DNA of 40,913 bases from Actinomycetota bacterium (lineage in GTDB: Bacteria > Actinomycetota > Acidimicrobiia > Acidimicrobiales > Ilumatobacteraceae). The stretch spans positions 1 through 40,913 of the forward strand of contig SXKB01000101.1 in assembly GCA_005778215.1 (NCBI GenBank), written 5' to 3'. Below the pieces are notes generated by a model. The model did no database searches, was not told the DNA's origin, and was given only the letters and a program-made list of their open reading frames with translations. Positions 15,985-23,575 of this stretch are shown piece after piece; position 1 is the stretch's first letter, and each line of letters opens with the position of its first letter. A program made the position numbers and the translations under genes.

Positions 15985-16587
15985 ATGCAACGATGGCCGC
16001 TGCTCATCGCCCTGGTGTCGCTCGGTGCATGTGGGGGAGGTGAGGTCGCTGACGACGTGGTGCCGCCCTCGACCGTGGACCATGCGGCGGTGCTGGCCGA
16101 CCACGAGACGGCCGAACTGGCTGCGCGGCTGACCGCCGTGCCGGGCTATTCGTTCGTCGATCCGCCGGCGGAGGAGGTGGCGGCTTTCGTCGATCAGCTG
16201 CACGAGACAGAAGCGAGGAACGACCGCGAGCAGTTCTTCGCCGCGGTGTCGTACCACGGCGTGGTCGCCGCCGACACCTCGCAGAACAAGGCCCACACGG
16301 CCGAGGGCGGTGCCGAGGTGGGGTTCCTGGTGCTGATGAGCTTCACCGTCGAACCGCCCGTGGTGGCGGAGGAGAATCCTCTGCTGCTGGTGGGCCTCTT
16401 CGAGGGGAGCGACACCGAGTTCAGCACGCATACGATCGGTGGCGTACCGATGCTGCTGGCCGACAAACCCGAGTCGGATGACAGTCGCTTCACGTACGCG
16501 TGGCTCGGTGACGGTGTCCTGCACCTGTTCGACGGCGCGACCCGGTCGACGATGGAACGTTGGCTCGAGCAGTACGTCGTCGAGTAG
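15985..16587 (+). CDS. Small predicted lipoprotein, function unknown
   Basis: A 200-residue protein with a signal peptide and lipobox LGAC (residues 13-16), so Cys16 should be lipidated and the protein anchored outside the membrane. The mature part is acidic, rich in Ala, Glu, Val and Asp, with no domain I recognise. It follows the GT4 gene by 70 bases and has its own ribosome binding site and possible promoter, so it is probably a separate transcript. Neighbouring genes give no clue to its role. Confidence 0.8.
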   Translation: MQRWPLLIALVSLGACGGGEVADDVVPPSTVDHAAVLADHETAELAARLTAVPGYSFVDPPAEEVAAFVDQLHETEARNDREQFFAAVSYHGVVAADTSQNKAHTAEGGAEVGFLVLMSFTVEPPVVAEENPLLLVGLFEGSDTEFSTHTIGGVPMLLADKPESDDSRFTYAWLGDGVLHLFDGATRSTMERWLEQYVVE

Positions 16588-16592
16588 TCGTT

Positions 16593-16620
16593 CAGGGGAG
16601 ACAACCCCGTCACACCCCTG
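16593..16620 (+). other. Inverted repeat between lipoprotein and HNH genes
   Basis: CAGGGG (16593-16598) and CCCCTG (16615-16620) form six-base arms with a 16-base loop; GGGG and CCCC inside can form a shorter alternative. No T-run follows. It could be a weak terminator or a leader structure for the HNH gene. Confidence 0.3.
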
Positions 16621-16635
16621 TGGTGAAGTGGGGGC

Positions 16636-17946
16636 ATGGAGTTGCGGGTACCTGATGCGGAGGCGATGGCGGGAATGTCGGCGAGCGATGTCGAGATCGC
16701 GGCGCAGTCGCTCGACTTCGTGCATCGCCGAGCGGTCGCGGCCAGCGCGCTGATGGTGCAGCGGGTCGAGACGTCGCAGGCGTTCCGGTCCGACGGCCAT
16801 CGCAACGTGGCCGCATGGGGCCGGTCCACCCACAACTGGTCGAGCGCCGAGTCGGCTCGGATGGTGCGGCTCGCGCGTGCGATGGGGTTGCTGCCGATGT
16901 TCGGAGCGGCGTGTCTCGCCGGACGCATTGGTGTTCCGCAGATGCACGCCATTGCCGCCGTGACCGCGAACCCGCGCGTGAGGGAGTTCCTCGACGGGGC
17001 CGACGAACTGTTCGCCGGGTGGGCGGAGGGGCTGCCGTTCGACGACCTGGCGGTGGTCTTGCGACACTGGGAGGAGCTCGCCGACGTCGAAGGCGCTCGT
17101 TCGCGACACGATCGAGCAGCCCGTGATCGGCGTGCAGCGGTGCGGTTCGTGAGCGAGCGGGTGTACCTGGATGCGCAGGGTCCGGCTCACGACGGGGTGG
17201 CACTGGAGGAGGTGCTGCAGCGCTTCATCGATGTCGAGTGGCAGCTCGAGTGGGACATGCTCGCTGCGGTCCATGGCGACGCGATGCATGCGGGGCTGAT
17301 GGAACGCACTCCGCAACAGCGTGGTTTCGACGCGTTGCAGCGGATTTTCTCCGCCGCCGCAGGCTCGGGGCAGGCAGGCGCTGCGCCCACGATCAACATC
17401 GTCATCGACCAGGCCACGTTCGAGCACGAACTCGCAGCGATGGCCGGCGACGAGCCGTCGCGACTCGACCCGAACCGCCACGCGGCCCAGCGCCGGTGTG
17501 AGGACACCGCCGGCCGCGTACTCGATCCTCACGCGGTCACGGGGATGGCACTGGTGGCGCACGTGCGGCGCATTGTGGTGCGCTCCGATGGTGTGGTGCT
17601 CGACATGGGGCGGCGACGACGGCTGTTCTCCGGACCCGCTCGCGAGGCGGTGCTGATGATGCATCGACGATGTACCCGGGTGGGTTGCAACATCCCTGGC
17701 AGCCGTTGCGAGGCCGACCATCTCGTGCCCTTCGGTCGGCATGGGCCGACCGACGTCGAGAACGGTGGCCCGGGATGCGATTCGCACAACCGTGCCCGCA
17801 ACGACGGCTTCACCACCGTGAGGGATGCCCGGGGTAGGTACCACACACTGCGACCTGATGGCACGGAGATCGGCTGGCCGATGTACCGCATGCACATGCG
17901 GTTCCTCGGCATGATCGACGATCTCGCCGACCAGTTCACGAGCTGA
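16636..17946 (+). CDS. DUF222 / HNH endonuclease domain protein (13E12-repeat type)
   Basis: A 436-residue protein with an N-terminal DUF222-type helical region. The C-terminal HNH nuclease motif includes zinc-ligand cysteines in CTRVGCNIPGSRC (Cys346, Cys351, Cys358), the catalytic ADH at 360-362, and the asparagine-rich NGGPGCDSHNRARND. This family is common and multicopy in actinobacteria, including REP13E12 proteins of M. tuberculosis, but its biological role is not settled. It sits in an accessory patch between envelope genes. I see no inverted repeats or target duplications that would make it part of a mobile element. Confidence 0.9.
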   Translation: MELRVPDAEAMAGMSASDVEIAAQSLDFVHRRAVAASALMVQRVETSQAFRSDGHRNVAAWGRSTHNWSSAESARMVRLARAMGLLPMFGAACLAGRIGVPQMHAIAAVTANPRVREFLDGADELFAGWAEGLPFDDLAVVLRHWEELADVEGARSRHDRAARDRRAAVRFVSERVYLDAQGPAHDGVALEEVLQRFIDVEWQLEWDMLAAVHGDAMHAGLMERTPQQRGFDALQRIFSAAAGSGQAGAAPTINIVIDQATFEHELAAMAGDEPSRLDPNRHAAQRRCEDTAGRVLDPHAVTGMALVAHVRRIVVRSDGVVLDMGRRRRLFSGPAREAVLMMHRRCTRVGCNIPGSRCEADHLVPFGRHGPTDVENGGPGCDSHNRARNDGFTTVRDARGRYHTLRPDGTEIGWPMYRMHMRFLGMIDDLADQFTS

Positions 17947-17960
17947 ACGCGTCAGCGGAG

Positions 17961-17977
17961 TGACGGGTCCCCGGTCA
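17961..17977. terminator. Short hairpin between convergent genes
   Basis: TGACGGGTCCCCGGTCA can fold into a GC-rich stem with one bulged G and a very small loop. It lies in the 28-base convergent gap and runs into the stop codon of the minus-strand gene. No T-run is present, so termination is a guess. Confidence 0.3.
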
Positions 17978-18844
17978 GTCGCCGCCCGAGCCCACGGACG
18001 TGAAGCTGACGAACACCATCTCGTCGTTCGTCACGGCGCCGAACATGCGCGGGAAACCACCGGCCGGCTCGCCGTAGTCGGTGCGCCAGAGCTCGTGACC
18101 ATCGGTGGCGTCGAGGACGTGGAGGTCGTACCACATGGTGAAGACCCGCCCCTGCCCTGCGTGCCACGGCCAGCTGTAGTCGGTGATGTCGGCGCGCCAC
18201 CGCTCCTCACCGGTGTCGATGAGGTATGCAGCCAGCCACGTGCCGGGCGTCGCGCCGGTGGGATCCGACGACGTGACGTAGACGGTCGTGGCGTCGGCGG
18301 CCCACACGTCGTCGTAGACGGGGAACCCGACAGCGGTCCAGCGCCGTGTGCCGGTGGCGATCTCGGTCCCGACGAGTGGATCGTCCTGCCCGCCGCTCAC
18401 CTGCACCGTCGGCGTGGCAGGCGGCGTCCGACGCAGCCGATCGGCGTCAGCGGGGAACGTCGGGTCGGGCGCTGTCGAGGTGTCGAGCACCGCGCCGGTG
18501 CGGGCGTCGATGCGCAGCGTCTGGGCCGGGTAGGGGATCTGCAACCACACGTGATCGGTGTCGGCGGCGACCGCAATGTGCATGTCGCGGCTCGTGTCGC
18601 AGGTGACCCACTGCAGTTGCCCGTCGTCGAGCGCGTACGCGGCGAGGACGGGGTACTGGCCGGTCGGGCACATCTCGGCCGGGGGCACGTCGGGGACCGC
18701 CACGGTCGACGTGGTCGACGTGGTCGACGTGGTCGCCTGCACGGTGGCGGTCGATCCGCCGCTGCCGCCGCATGCAGGACCGACGGACGCGACCAGCAGC
18801 AGGATCGCCGCACGCCGCGATCGAGTGGTGAGGGAGCGGTTCAT
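17975..18844 (-). CDS. Predicted lipoprotein with PQQ-like beta-propeller repeats
   Basis: A 289-residue exported protein. The N-terminus has basic residues, a hydrophobic core and Cys25 in GPAC, an atypical lipobox. A Thr/Ser linker follows, encoded by a nine-base tandem repeat. The rest shows repeated blocks such as LRIDARTGAVL, YLIDTGEERWRADI and HVLDATDGHELWRTDY, the pattern of PQQ-like/quinoprotein propellers. No dehydrogenase active site is evident, so a binding or scaffold role outside the membrane is more likely than catalysis. A strong ribosome binding site (complement 18851-18856) supports the start. It may be the last gene after the epimerase operon or separate from it. Confidence 0.8.
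   Translation of the reverse strand: MNRSLTTRSRRAAILLLVASVGPACGGSGGSTATVQATTSTTSTTSTVAVPDVPPAEMCPTGQYPVLAAYALDDGQLQWVTCDTSRDMHIAVAADTDHVWLQIPYPAQTLRIDARTGAVLDTSTAPDPTFPADADRLRRTPPATPTVQVSGGQDDPLVGTEIATGTRRWTAVGFPVYDDVWAADATTVYVTSSDPTGATPGTWLAAYLIDTGEERWRADITDYSWPWHAGQGRVFTMWYDLHVLDATDGHELWRTDYGEPAGGFPRMFGAVTNDEMVFVSFTSVGSGGD
18704..18734. repeat. Nine-base tandem repeat coding a Thr/Ser linker
   Basis: Three exact copies of GGTCGACGT followed by a partial fourth. On the minus strand they encode the Thr/Ser linker after the lipid-attachment cysteine. Such in-frame repeats can change copy number without shifting the frame. Confidence 0.85.
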
Positions 18845-18850
18845 GCGACA

Positions 18851-18856
18851 CCTCCT
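18851..18856 (-). promoter_or_regulatory. Ribosome binding site of the propeller lipoprotein
   Basis: AGGAGG on the minus strand, six bases before the ATG at 18844. It is a near-perfect Shine-Dalgarno, unusual in this window. Confidence 0.6.
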
Positions 18857-18895
18857 CGTTCACCACGAGGGTCTCACGGCGCGTGGCGTGTCGTC

Positions 18896-18911
18896 AGGGC
18901 CGAAGGACCCT
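18896..18911 (-). terminator. Terminator-like hairpin after the epimerase operon
   Basis: On the minus strand AGGGTCC-TTC-GGCCCT forms a six-base-pair stem with one bulged T. It lies three bases after the last stop of the 18915-22798 operon. There is no T-run, as is common in high-GC actinobacteria. Confidence 0.4.
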
Positions 18912-18914
18912 GCC

Positions 18915-19958
18915 TCAGCGGGGGAGCAGGCGAGTGCCGGTCTTCAGCACCTTGAGCGCACCCTGCTTGGCGATGGTGCGGTGGTGGCTGCGGCCTTCCT
19001 CGGCGGTGCCCGCGCGGTTGGCGAGGAACCAGTCGTAACTGTCGGCCAGCGCTTCGCCGTTGGAGTAGGCAGGCTGCCAGCCGAGTGCGTCCTTCACGTG
19101 CTGGATGTCGAACCACAACGACTTGCTGTACATCAGCCAGTGGTAGGGCGCGAACGGCGCGAGGTGCAGGCCGGCGGCCACGCGCATGCCCAACGAGGCC
19201 GGGCCGGCGGGCAGCGAGCGCACCTTCGAGCCGGTACCGGCATGGGCGCAGAGCTCCTCGAGCGACTCGCGCATCGTGCCGAACCGGTCGGTGCCGGCGT
19301 TGAAGACGGCCGGGCCAGGGGCGTCGCCGGCGAGCAGGCACACCTCGGCCAGGTCGTCGGCGTGCACGAACTGGTAGCGGTTGGAGCCGTCACCCAGCAC
19401 GAACACGTCGGCACCGTCGGCGATCCATTCGAACAGGATGCCGAAGATGCCCAGACGCCCGTGCCCGAGGATGGTGCGCGGGCGCACGATCGACACGTCG
19501 AGGCCGTTGCGCACCGCATCGAGGCACGCCCATTCGGCCGCGAGCTTGGCGAGTCCGTACTCCTCGGCCGGTGACGGCACGGTGGTGGGCAGTACGGGGT
19601 TCTCGCGGGGAATGCCGAAGACCGCGCTCGACGAGGTGTGCACCACCTTGCGGACCCCGGCGCGTTGTGCCTGGGCGAGCAGCAGTGTGGTGCCGTCGAC
19701 GTTGACGGTGCGGAGCAGTTCGTGATCCTTGGCCAGGGGCACCTGGGCGACGTTGTTGAACACCACGTCGACCCCGTCGAGCGCTGCGGCCACCACCTTC
19801 GGGTCGCGCACGTCGCCCTGCACGATCTGCACCTCGGCCGGGCGATCGTCGGCGTCGTTGAGATCGAGCACGCGCACGGTGTGCCCCGCGGTGAGGAGCC
19901 GGCGCACGAGCAGCGAGCCGAAGTAGCCGCTGCCACCGGTGACGAGGCTGACGGTCAC
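18915..19958 (-). CDS. NAD-dependent epimerase/dehydratase (extended SDR)
   Basis: A 347-residue extended short-chain dehydrogenase. The N-terminus VSLVTGGSGYFGSLLVRRLL contains the NAD motif, the active-site serine lies in TSSSAVFG, and the catalytic pair is in EYGLAKLAAE (Tyr and Lys). The body resembles 3-beta-hydroxysteroid or UDP-sugar epimerase-like enzymes. Substrate is unknown. The GTG at 19958 overlaps the upstream epimerase stop (GTGA), so it is the fourth and last gene of an operon with a GMC oxidoreductase. The C-terminal tail is basic (KQGALKVLKTGTRLLPR). A longer frame upstream belongs to another reading frame and is not used. Confidence 0.88.
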   Translation of the reverse strand: MTVSLVTGGSGYFGSLLVRRLLTAGHTVRVLDLNDADDRPAEVQIVQGDVRDPKVVAAALDGVDVVFNNVAQVPLAKDHELLRTVNVDGTTLLLAQAQRAGVRKVVHTSSSAVFGIPRENPVLPTTVPSPAEEYGLAKLAAEWACLDAVRNGLDVSIVRPRTILGHGRLGIFGILFEWIADGADVFVLGDGSNRYQFVHADDLAEVCLLAGDAPGPAVFNAGTDRFGTMRESLEELCAHAGTGSKVRSLPAGPASLGMRVAAGLHLAPFAPYHWLMYSKSLWFDIQHVKDALGWQPAYSNGEALADSYDWFLANRAGTAEEGRSHHRTIAKQGALKVLKTGTRLLPR

Positions 19959-21001
19959 AGCTCGAGCCCGTTCTCCAGGCACCAGCGGATGCTGCGGCGC
20001 ATGCCGTCGTACAGCTCGACGCGGGGTTCGTAGCCGATCTCGGCCGTGGACCGGCTGATGTCGCACGCGATGGTGTGGCCCATCTCGCCGAGCACGTGCA
20101 GTTGCTGCTGGTAGATGCCGACGGCCTGCAGCACGCGATCGCCCGTCTCGGCCACCTTGGCGGCCAGCGCAGGGAGGCGCGTGGACGGCGGTTGCACGCT
20201 GAGCCCCTCGTCGACCAGTGCACGCCCGACGGTCTCCACGATCTCGTTCACCGTGTAGGGACGGGCGTCGGCGATCCAGTACCCGTTGCCCTTCGCTGCG
20301 GGGGTGAGCTCGGCGGCCAGGATGCCGTCGACGAGGTTCTCGACGTACACCATCGACCGGCGCTGCTCGCCGTTGCCGATGACCGGGAACTTGCCGGCCC
20401 GCACCATGCGGAAGAACGTGGTCTGGCGCGGCGGCTGGAAGGGGCCGTAGAACCACGGCGGACGGACGATGGCCGTGTCGAGTCCGGCGACGGCCGCTTC
20501 GTTGACGGCCATCTCGGCGAACATCTTGCTCTTGCCGTAGCCGAGGTAGGGGTTGAACGGCTCGTCGGCGCGGAACGTGTCGGCGTGGTCGGGGTTCGTG
20601 CCGAACGGGCTGTTCGACGAGACGTGCACGAGGCGGCGGATGCCGGCGTCGAGGCAGGCCTCGGTGACGTGCCGTGTGCCGTTGGTGTTCACCTCGGTGA
20701 ACTGCCGCACCGACGACGGGTGGATGATGCCGGCGGTGTGCAGCACGTCGGTGTCGGCACCGACGCCGAACAGCAGGCGCTTGGCCGTGTCGGCCCGGGC
20801 GATGTCGCCGATGATGATGTCGACGCCTTCGCGGTCGCCGACGAACGCTGCCAAGGCGTGTGCGTCGGCGGTGCTGTGCGCGAGCAGGCGCAGCTGGCGT
20901 CGCCCGGGTGCGGCGAGCAGGCGATGCGTGAGCGCACGTCCGAGCCAGCCGTTGGCGCCGGTGACGACGGTGGTGTGCGGGGCGGCCCAACGATCAGGCA
21001 C
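19955..21001 (-). CDS. NAD-dependent epimerase/dehydratase (extended SDR)
   Basis: A 348-residue extended SDR with TTVVTGANGWLGRAL near the N-terminus, active-site serines in HVSSNSPFG, and Tyr/Lys in YGKSKMFAE. GYEPRVELYDGMRRSIRW at the C-terminus is typical of sugar-nucleotide epimerases and 3-beta-HSD relatives. The GTG at 21001 is preferred over an ATG at 21034 because GGAGG (complement 21007-21011) lies five bases before it. It overlaps the GMC oxidoreductase end by eight bases. It is related to, but clearly diverged from, the next epimerase, so the two likely act in sequence or on related substrates. Confidence 0.88.
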   Translation of the reverse strand: MPDRWAAPHTTVVTGANGWLGRALTHRLLAAPGRRQLRLLAHSTADAHALAAFVGDREGVDIIIGDIARADTAKRLLFGVGADTDVLHTAGIIHPSSVRQFTEVNTNGTRHVTEACLDAGIRRLVHVSSNSPFGTNPDHADTFRADEPFNPYLGYGKSKMFAEMAVNEAAVAGLDTAIVRPPWFYGPFQPPRQTTFFRMVRAGKFPVIGNGEQRRSMVYVENLVDGILAAELTPAAKGNGYWIADARPYTVNEIVETVGRALVDEGLSVQPPSTRLPALAAKVAETGDRVLQAVGIYQQQLHVLGEMGHTIACDISRSTAEIGYEPRVELYDGMRRSIRWCLENGLEL

Positions 21002-22448
21002 GGTTGCCTCCAGTGGCGACGAAGTGACGGGCATTGCGGATGGCGAACGCCATGACCGACGCCTGCGGGTTCACCCCGGGCGCGGTGGGCAGCAGCGACG
21101 CATCGTTGACGTAGACGTTCGATTGACCGTGCACGCGTCCGAACGAGTCGGCGCCGCAGCGGTCGGTGTCCTCACCCATCGGTACGGTGCTGCAGAGGTG
21201 CACGGTCATCACGGACGCCTTGGTGGCGGCGAACGAGCGCTGCATGGTGGCGACGTCCTTGCGGTTGCGGACGATGGGTGCGCCCTTGAACGACGGGAAC
21301 ACCTCGAGTGCGCCGGCCTCCAGCATGAGCAGTGTGAGGCGGGCCATGCCGCTGCGCAGCAGTTCGCGGTCGCGGCCGGTGAGCCCGTAGGTGACGATGG
21401 GGTCGCGCAGGCGGGGCACGCTGAACACGCGACCGCGGCCCTCGCTGGTGATGGCCGCGTAGTAGACGCTGATGTGCTGCCAGTCGGTGACGGCGCGCTT
21501 GAACGTCGGCCACTGGTCGAGCAGGTTCAGCGCCACGAGGCCCGGGTTGCTGGCCGACCCGCCGAACGACAGGTGCGGGGCGAACTCCTTCACCTGGTGC
21601 ACCGGCACGTCGTCGGGCACGTTGATGGGGTCGGCGAACCGTGCGGCGAGCTTGACGGTGGGGTGTACCGCCAGACTGCGCCCGATGTGGCCGCGGATCC
21701 CCGACCGCTGCAGCAGCGCAGGGGACTGGATGGCGCCGCCGCACACGAACACGTGGCGGAACGTGATGACGCCGGGGGAGCCGTCGGCCAGGGTGGTGAT
21801 GGCCCGCACGGCCTTGCCGCCCTGTGCCTCGAGCCGGTCGACCCGGCAGCCGGTGGCGATCCGTGCGCCAGCACGCATGGCCCGCGGCAGATAGGTGCGG
21901 GTCATCGACTGGCGCTCGCCGGCGGTGGCGGGCGCGCCCTTGGGATAGGTCATCCAGCGGGGGATCTCGCCGTTGCGCCAGCCGAGTGCGTCGGCGCCGC
22001 GGCGCAACACCTCACTCGGCTCGGAGTACGGTCCCGGCACCGGGCCGACACTGATCTCGTGCTCGACCTCGGCGGCGATGGCGAGCAGGTCGTCGGGGTC
22101 GAAGTCGTCGATGCGGAACTGGTCGCGCCAGCGCTCGAGCACGTCGCCCGGTGGACGCCAGTAGAGGCCGCTGTTCACCTCGGTGCCGCCACCGGCGCAG
22201 CGTCCCTCGGTGTACGCGATGGACGGGAGGCCGAGGGCCACGGTCACGCCACCGGCGCGGTACTGGCGGTCCATCTGATCGAGCGAGAACGGCACGACCG
22301 AGCCCTGCTCCACCCAGTCGCCTTCCTCCACGACGAGTACGTCGAAGCCGGCTTCGGCGAGCACGGTGGCGGTGGTGGCGCCACCGGCGCCGCTGCCGAT
22401 GATGAGCACGTCGGCGTGCATGGTGTTGGTGGCGGGCTGCGCGCTCAT
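20994..22448 (-). CDS. GMC-family FAD oxidoreductase
   Basis: A 484-residue flavoenzyme that probably oxidises an alcohol. The FAD motif is VLIIGSGAGGATTATVL (14-30) followed by VVEEG. The body has CAGGGTEVNSGLYWRPP, and the C-terminal GMC signature reads VHLCSTVPMGEDTDRCG, then GQSNVYVNDASLLPTAPGVNPQAS. The usual GTCRMG is altered to STVPMG, though the neighbouring His is kept. The ATG at 22448 overlaps the stop of the 117-residue gene (ATGA). Two epimerase-type genes follow. No Tat or Sec signal is visible, so it should be cytoplasmic or membrane-associated. The substrate (sugar, sterol or other alcohol) is open. Confidence 0.93.
   Translation of the reverse strand: MSAQPATNTMHADVLIIGSGAGGATTATVLAEAGFDVLVVEEGDWVEQGSVVPFSLDQMDRQYRAGGVTVALGLPSIAYTEGRCAGGGTEVNSGLYWRPPGDVLERWRDQFRIDDFDPDDLLAIAAEVEHEISVGPVPGPYSEPSEVLRRGADALGWRNGEIPRWMTYPKGAPATAGERQSMTRTYLPRAMRAGARIATGCRVDRLEAQGGKAVRAITTLADGSPGVITFRHVFVCGGAIQSPALLQRSGIRGHIGRSLAVHPTVKLAARFADPINVPDDVPVHQVKEFAPHLSFGGSASNPGLVALNLLDQWPTFKRAVTDWQHISVYYAAITSEGRGRVFSVPRLRDPIVTYGLTGRDRELLRSGMARLTLLMLEAGALEVFPSFKGAPIVRNRKDVATMQRSFAATKASVMTVHLCSTVPMGEDTDRCGADSFGRVHGQSNVYVNDASLLPTAPGVNPQASVMAFAIRNARHFVATGGNRA
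21007..21011 (-). promoter_or_regulatory. Ribosome binding site that decides the epimerase start
   Basis: GGAGG on the minus strand, five bases before GTG 21001, inside the end of the GMC oxidoreductase gene. It favours the shorter protein. Confidence 0.55.
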
Positions 22449-22798
22449 GCGGCGGCCTCGGCGGGCTGCGCGCCGGTGGGGGATGTGTGCGGCCAGTGCT
22501 CCCAGATGTAGGCGAACGACAGCGAACGCACCAGGCGCGGATACTCGGCGACCAACGGCAGCGGCAGCCGCATCACGATGCGTGCGAGCGGCCAGCCGCC
22601 CGGCAGGGACAACAGGGTGCGGAACACGGTGCCGAGCACGAGCACGCCGAACCGGGTGAAACTGGGCAGTCCGTCGACGCGGCGGGCGACGAACTCGACC
22701 GCGTCGTGGCGGTGCGACGGCGGCAGGTCCGGCAGGTCGAGGGCCAACAGCCGCTCGGCGAACGAAGCAACGACGGGGAGGGCGGGCACCTGGCGCAT
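22445..22798 (-). CDS. Small conserved-looking protein upstream of GMC oxidoreductase, function unknown
   Basis: A 117-residue protein with an N-terminal helical part (SFAERLLALDLPDLPPSHR), a moderately hydrophobic middle (FTRFGVLVLGTVFRTLL) and an Ala/Pro-rich tail. I do not recognise a family. It starts at ATG 22798, with a TACGAT hexamer ten bases upstream, and overlaps the oxidoreductase start by ATGA, so both should be made in similar amounts. Some flavin dehydrogenases carry a small partner subunit. That role is possible here but unproven. A GTG at 22804 is an alternative start. Confidence 0.7.
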   Translation of the reverse strand: MRQVPALPVVASFAERLLALDLPDLPPSHRHDAVEFVARRVDGLPSFTRFGVLVLGTVFRTLLSLPGGWPLARIVMRLPLPLVAEYPRLVRSLSFAYIWEHWPHTSPTGAQPAEAAA

Positions 22799-22808
22799 GA
22801 GCACCGGA

Positions 22809-22814
22809 ATCGTA
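22809..22814 (-). promoter_or_regulatory. -10 hexamer TACGAT of the GMC operon
   Basis: Minus-strand TACGAT, ten bases before ATG 22798, in a 39-base divergent gap. The same hexamer and spacing precede scpA. Confidence 0.45.
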
Positions 22815-22823
22815 TCGGCCTTG

Positions 22824-22829
22824 TAGCAT
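22824..22829 (+). promoter_or_regulatory. -10 hexamer TAGCAT of the 22838 GT2 gene
   Basis: TAGCAT eight bases before GTG 22838. It faces away from the minus-strand hexamer with nine bases between them. No ribosome binding site is present. Confidence 0.5.
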
Positions 22830-22837
22830 CGCTGCCC

Positions 22838-23575
22838 GTGCGTCCGGTCGTCGTCATCCCCACGTTCAACGAGCGGGAGAACATCGTCGACCTGCTCCGG
22901 GTGCTCCGCGTCACCGTGCCGACCGCACAGTTGATGGTGGTGGACGACCTCAGTCCCGACGGCACCGGCATGCTCGCCGACACAGCCGCCGCCGAGTTGG
23001 GCAGCATCACCGTGGTGCACCGCCATGGCCGCCCCGGGCTGGGCGCGGCCTACCGCCACGGCTTCTCGCTGGCGTTCGAAGAGGGCTTCGACGTGGTGGT
23101 GTCGATGGACAGCGACTTCTCGCACGATCCGTCCGTCATCCCCACCATGCTTCGCCTCATCGGCGAAGGTGCCGACGTGGTGATCGGCAGCCGCTACGTG
23201 CCGGGTGGTGGCACCCAGGACTGGCCGTTGCGGCGGCGGCTGCTCTCGCGATGGGGCAACCGCTACACGGGTTGGCTGCTCGGTGCGAAGGTGCGCGACT
23301 GCACGGCCGGGTTCCGTGCCTACCGGGCCGACGTACTGCAACGCATCGACCCGTCGAGCACCAGTGCCGAGGGGTACGCATTCCTCACCGAACTCACCCG
23401 CCGGCTGGCGCGCTCGGGTGCGAAGATCGTGGAGACCCCCATCCTGTTCAAGGACCGCGAGAAGGGCACCAGCAAGATGTCGGCGCGCATCATCGCCGAG
23501 TCGATGCTGCTGGTGACCGGGTGGGGGGTCGTCGACCGGTGGCGGGCCCTGCGGCAGCGGTTCACGAAGGGATGA
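22838..23575 (+). CDS. Polyprenol-phosphate-mannose-synthase-like glycosyltransferase (GT2)
   Basis: A 245-residue cytoplasmic GT2 enzyme, closest in pattern to dolichol/polyprenol-phosphate mannosyltransferases (Dpm1/Ppm1). It shows VIPTFNERENI, VVDDLSPDGTG (36-43), the metal-binding SMDSDFSHDP (90-98), GSRYVPGGG, and the late FKDREKGTSKMS. It would load a sugar, probably mannose from GDP-mannose, onto polyprenyl phosphate. The start is GTG 22838, since any extension overlaps the divergent gene. The ATGA overlap with the next GT-C-like gene suggests donor synthesis and donor use are coupled. Confidence 0.9.
   Translation: MRPVVVIPTFNERENIVDLLRVLRVTVPTAQLMVVDDLSPDGTGMLADTAAAELGSITVVHRHGRPGLGAAYRHGFSLAFEEGFDVVVSMDSDFSHDPSVIPTMLRLIGEGADVVIGSRYVPGGGTQDWPLRRRLLSRWGNRYTGWLLGAKVRDCTAGFRAYRADVLQRIDPSSTSAEGYAFLTELTRRLARSGAKIVETPILFKDREKGTSKMSARIIAESMLLVTGWGVVDRWRALRQRFTKG

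Noticed and set aside
15838-17895. A long minus-strand open frame opposite the lipoprotein and HNH genes
   Set aside because: Composition typical of shadow frames; the plus strand encodes a clear DUF222/HNH protein and a lipobox protein with a good ribosome binding site.
16636-17946. HNH protein as homing endonuclease or insertion element
   Set aside because: No intron or intein context, terminal inverted repeats or target duplication were seen. The DUF222/HNH family is ordinary in actinobacteria.
18704-18734. Short tandem repeat considered as CRISPR-like or origin iterons
   Set aside because: Units are nine bases with no spacers, in frame, inside a lipoprotein gene.
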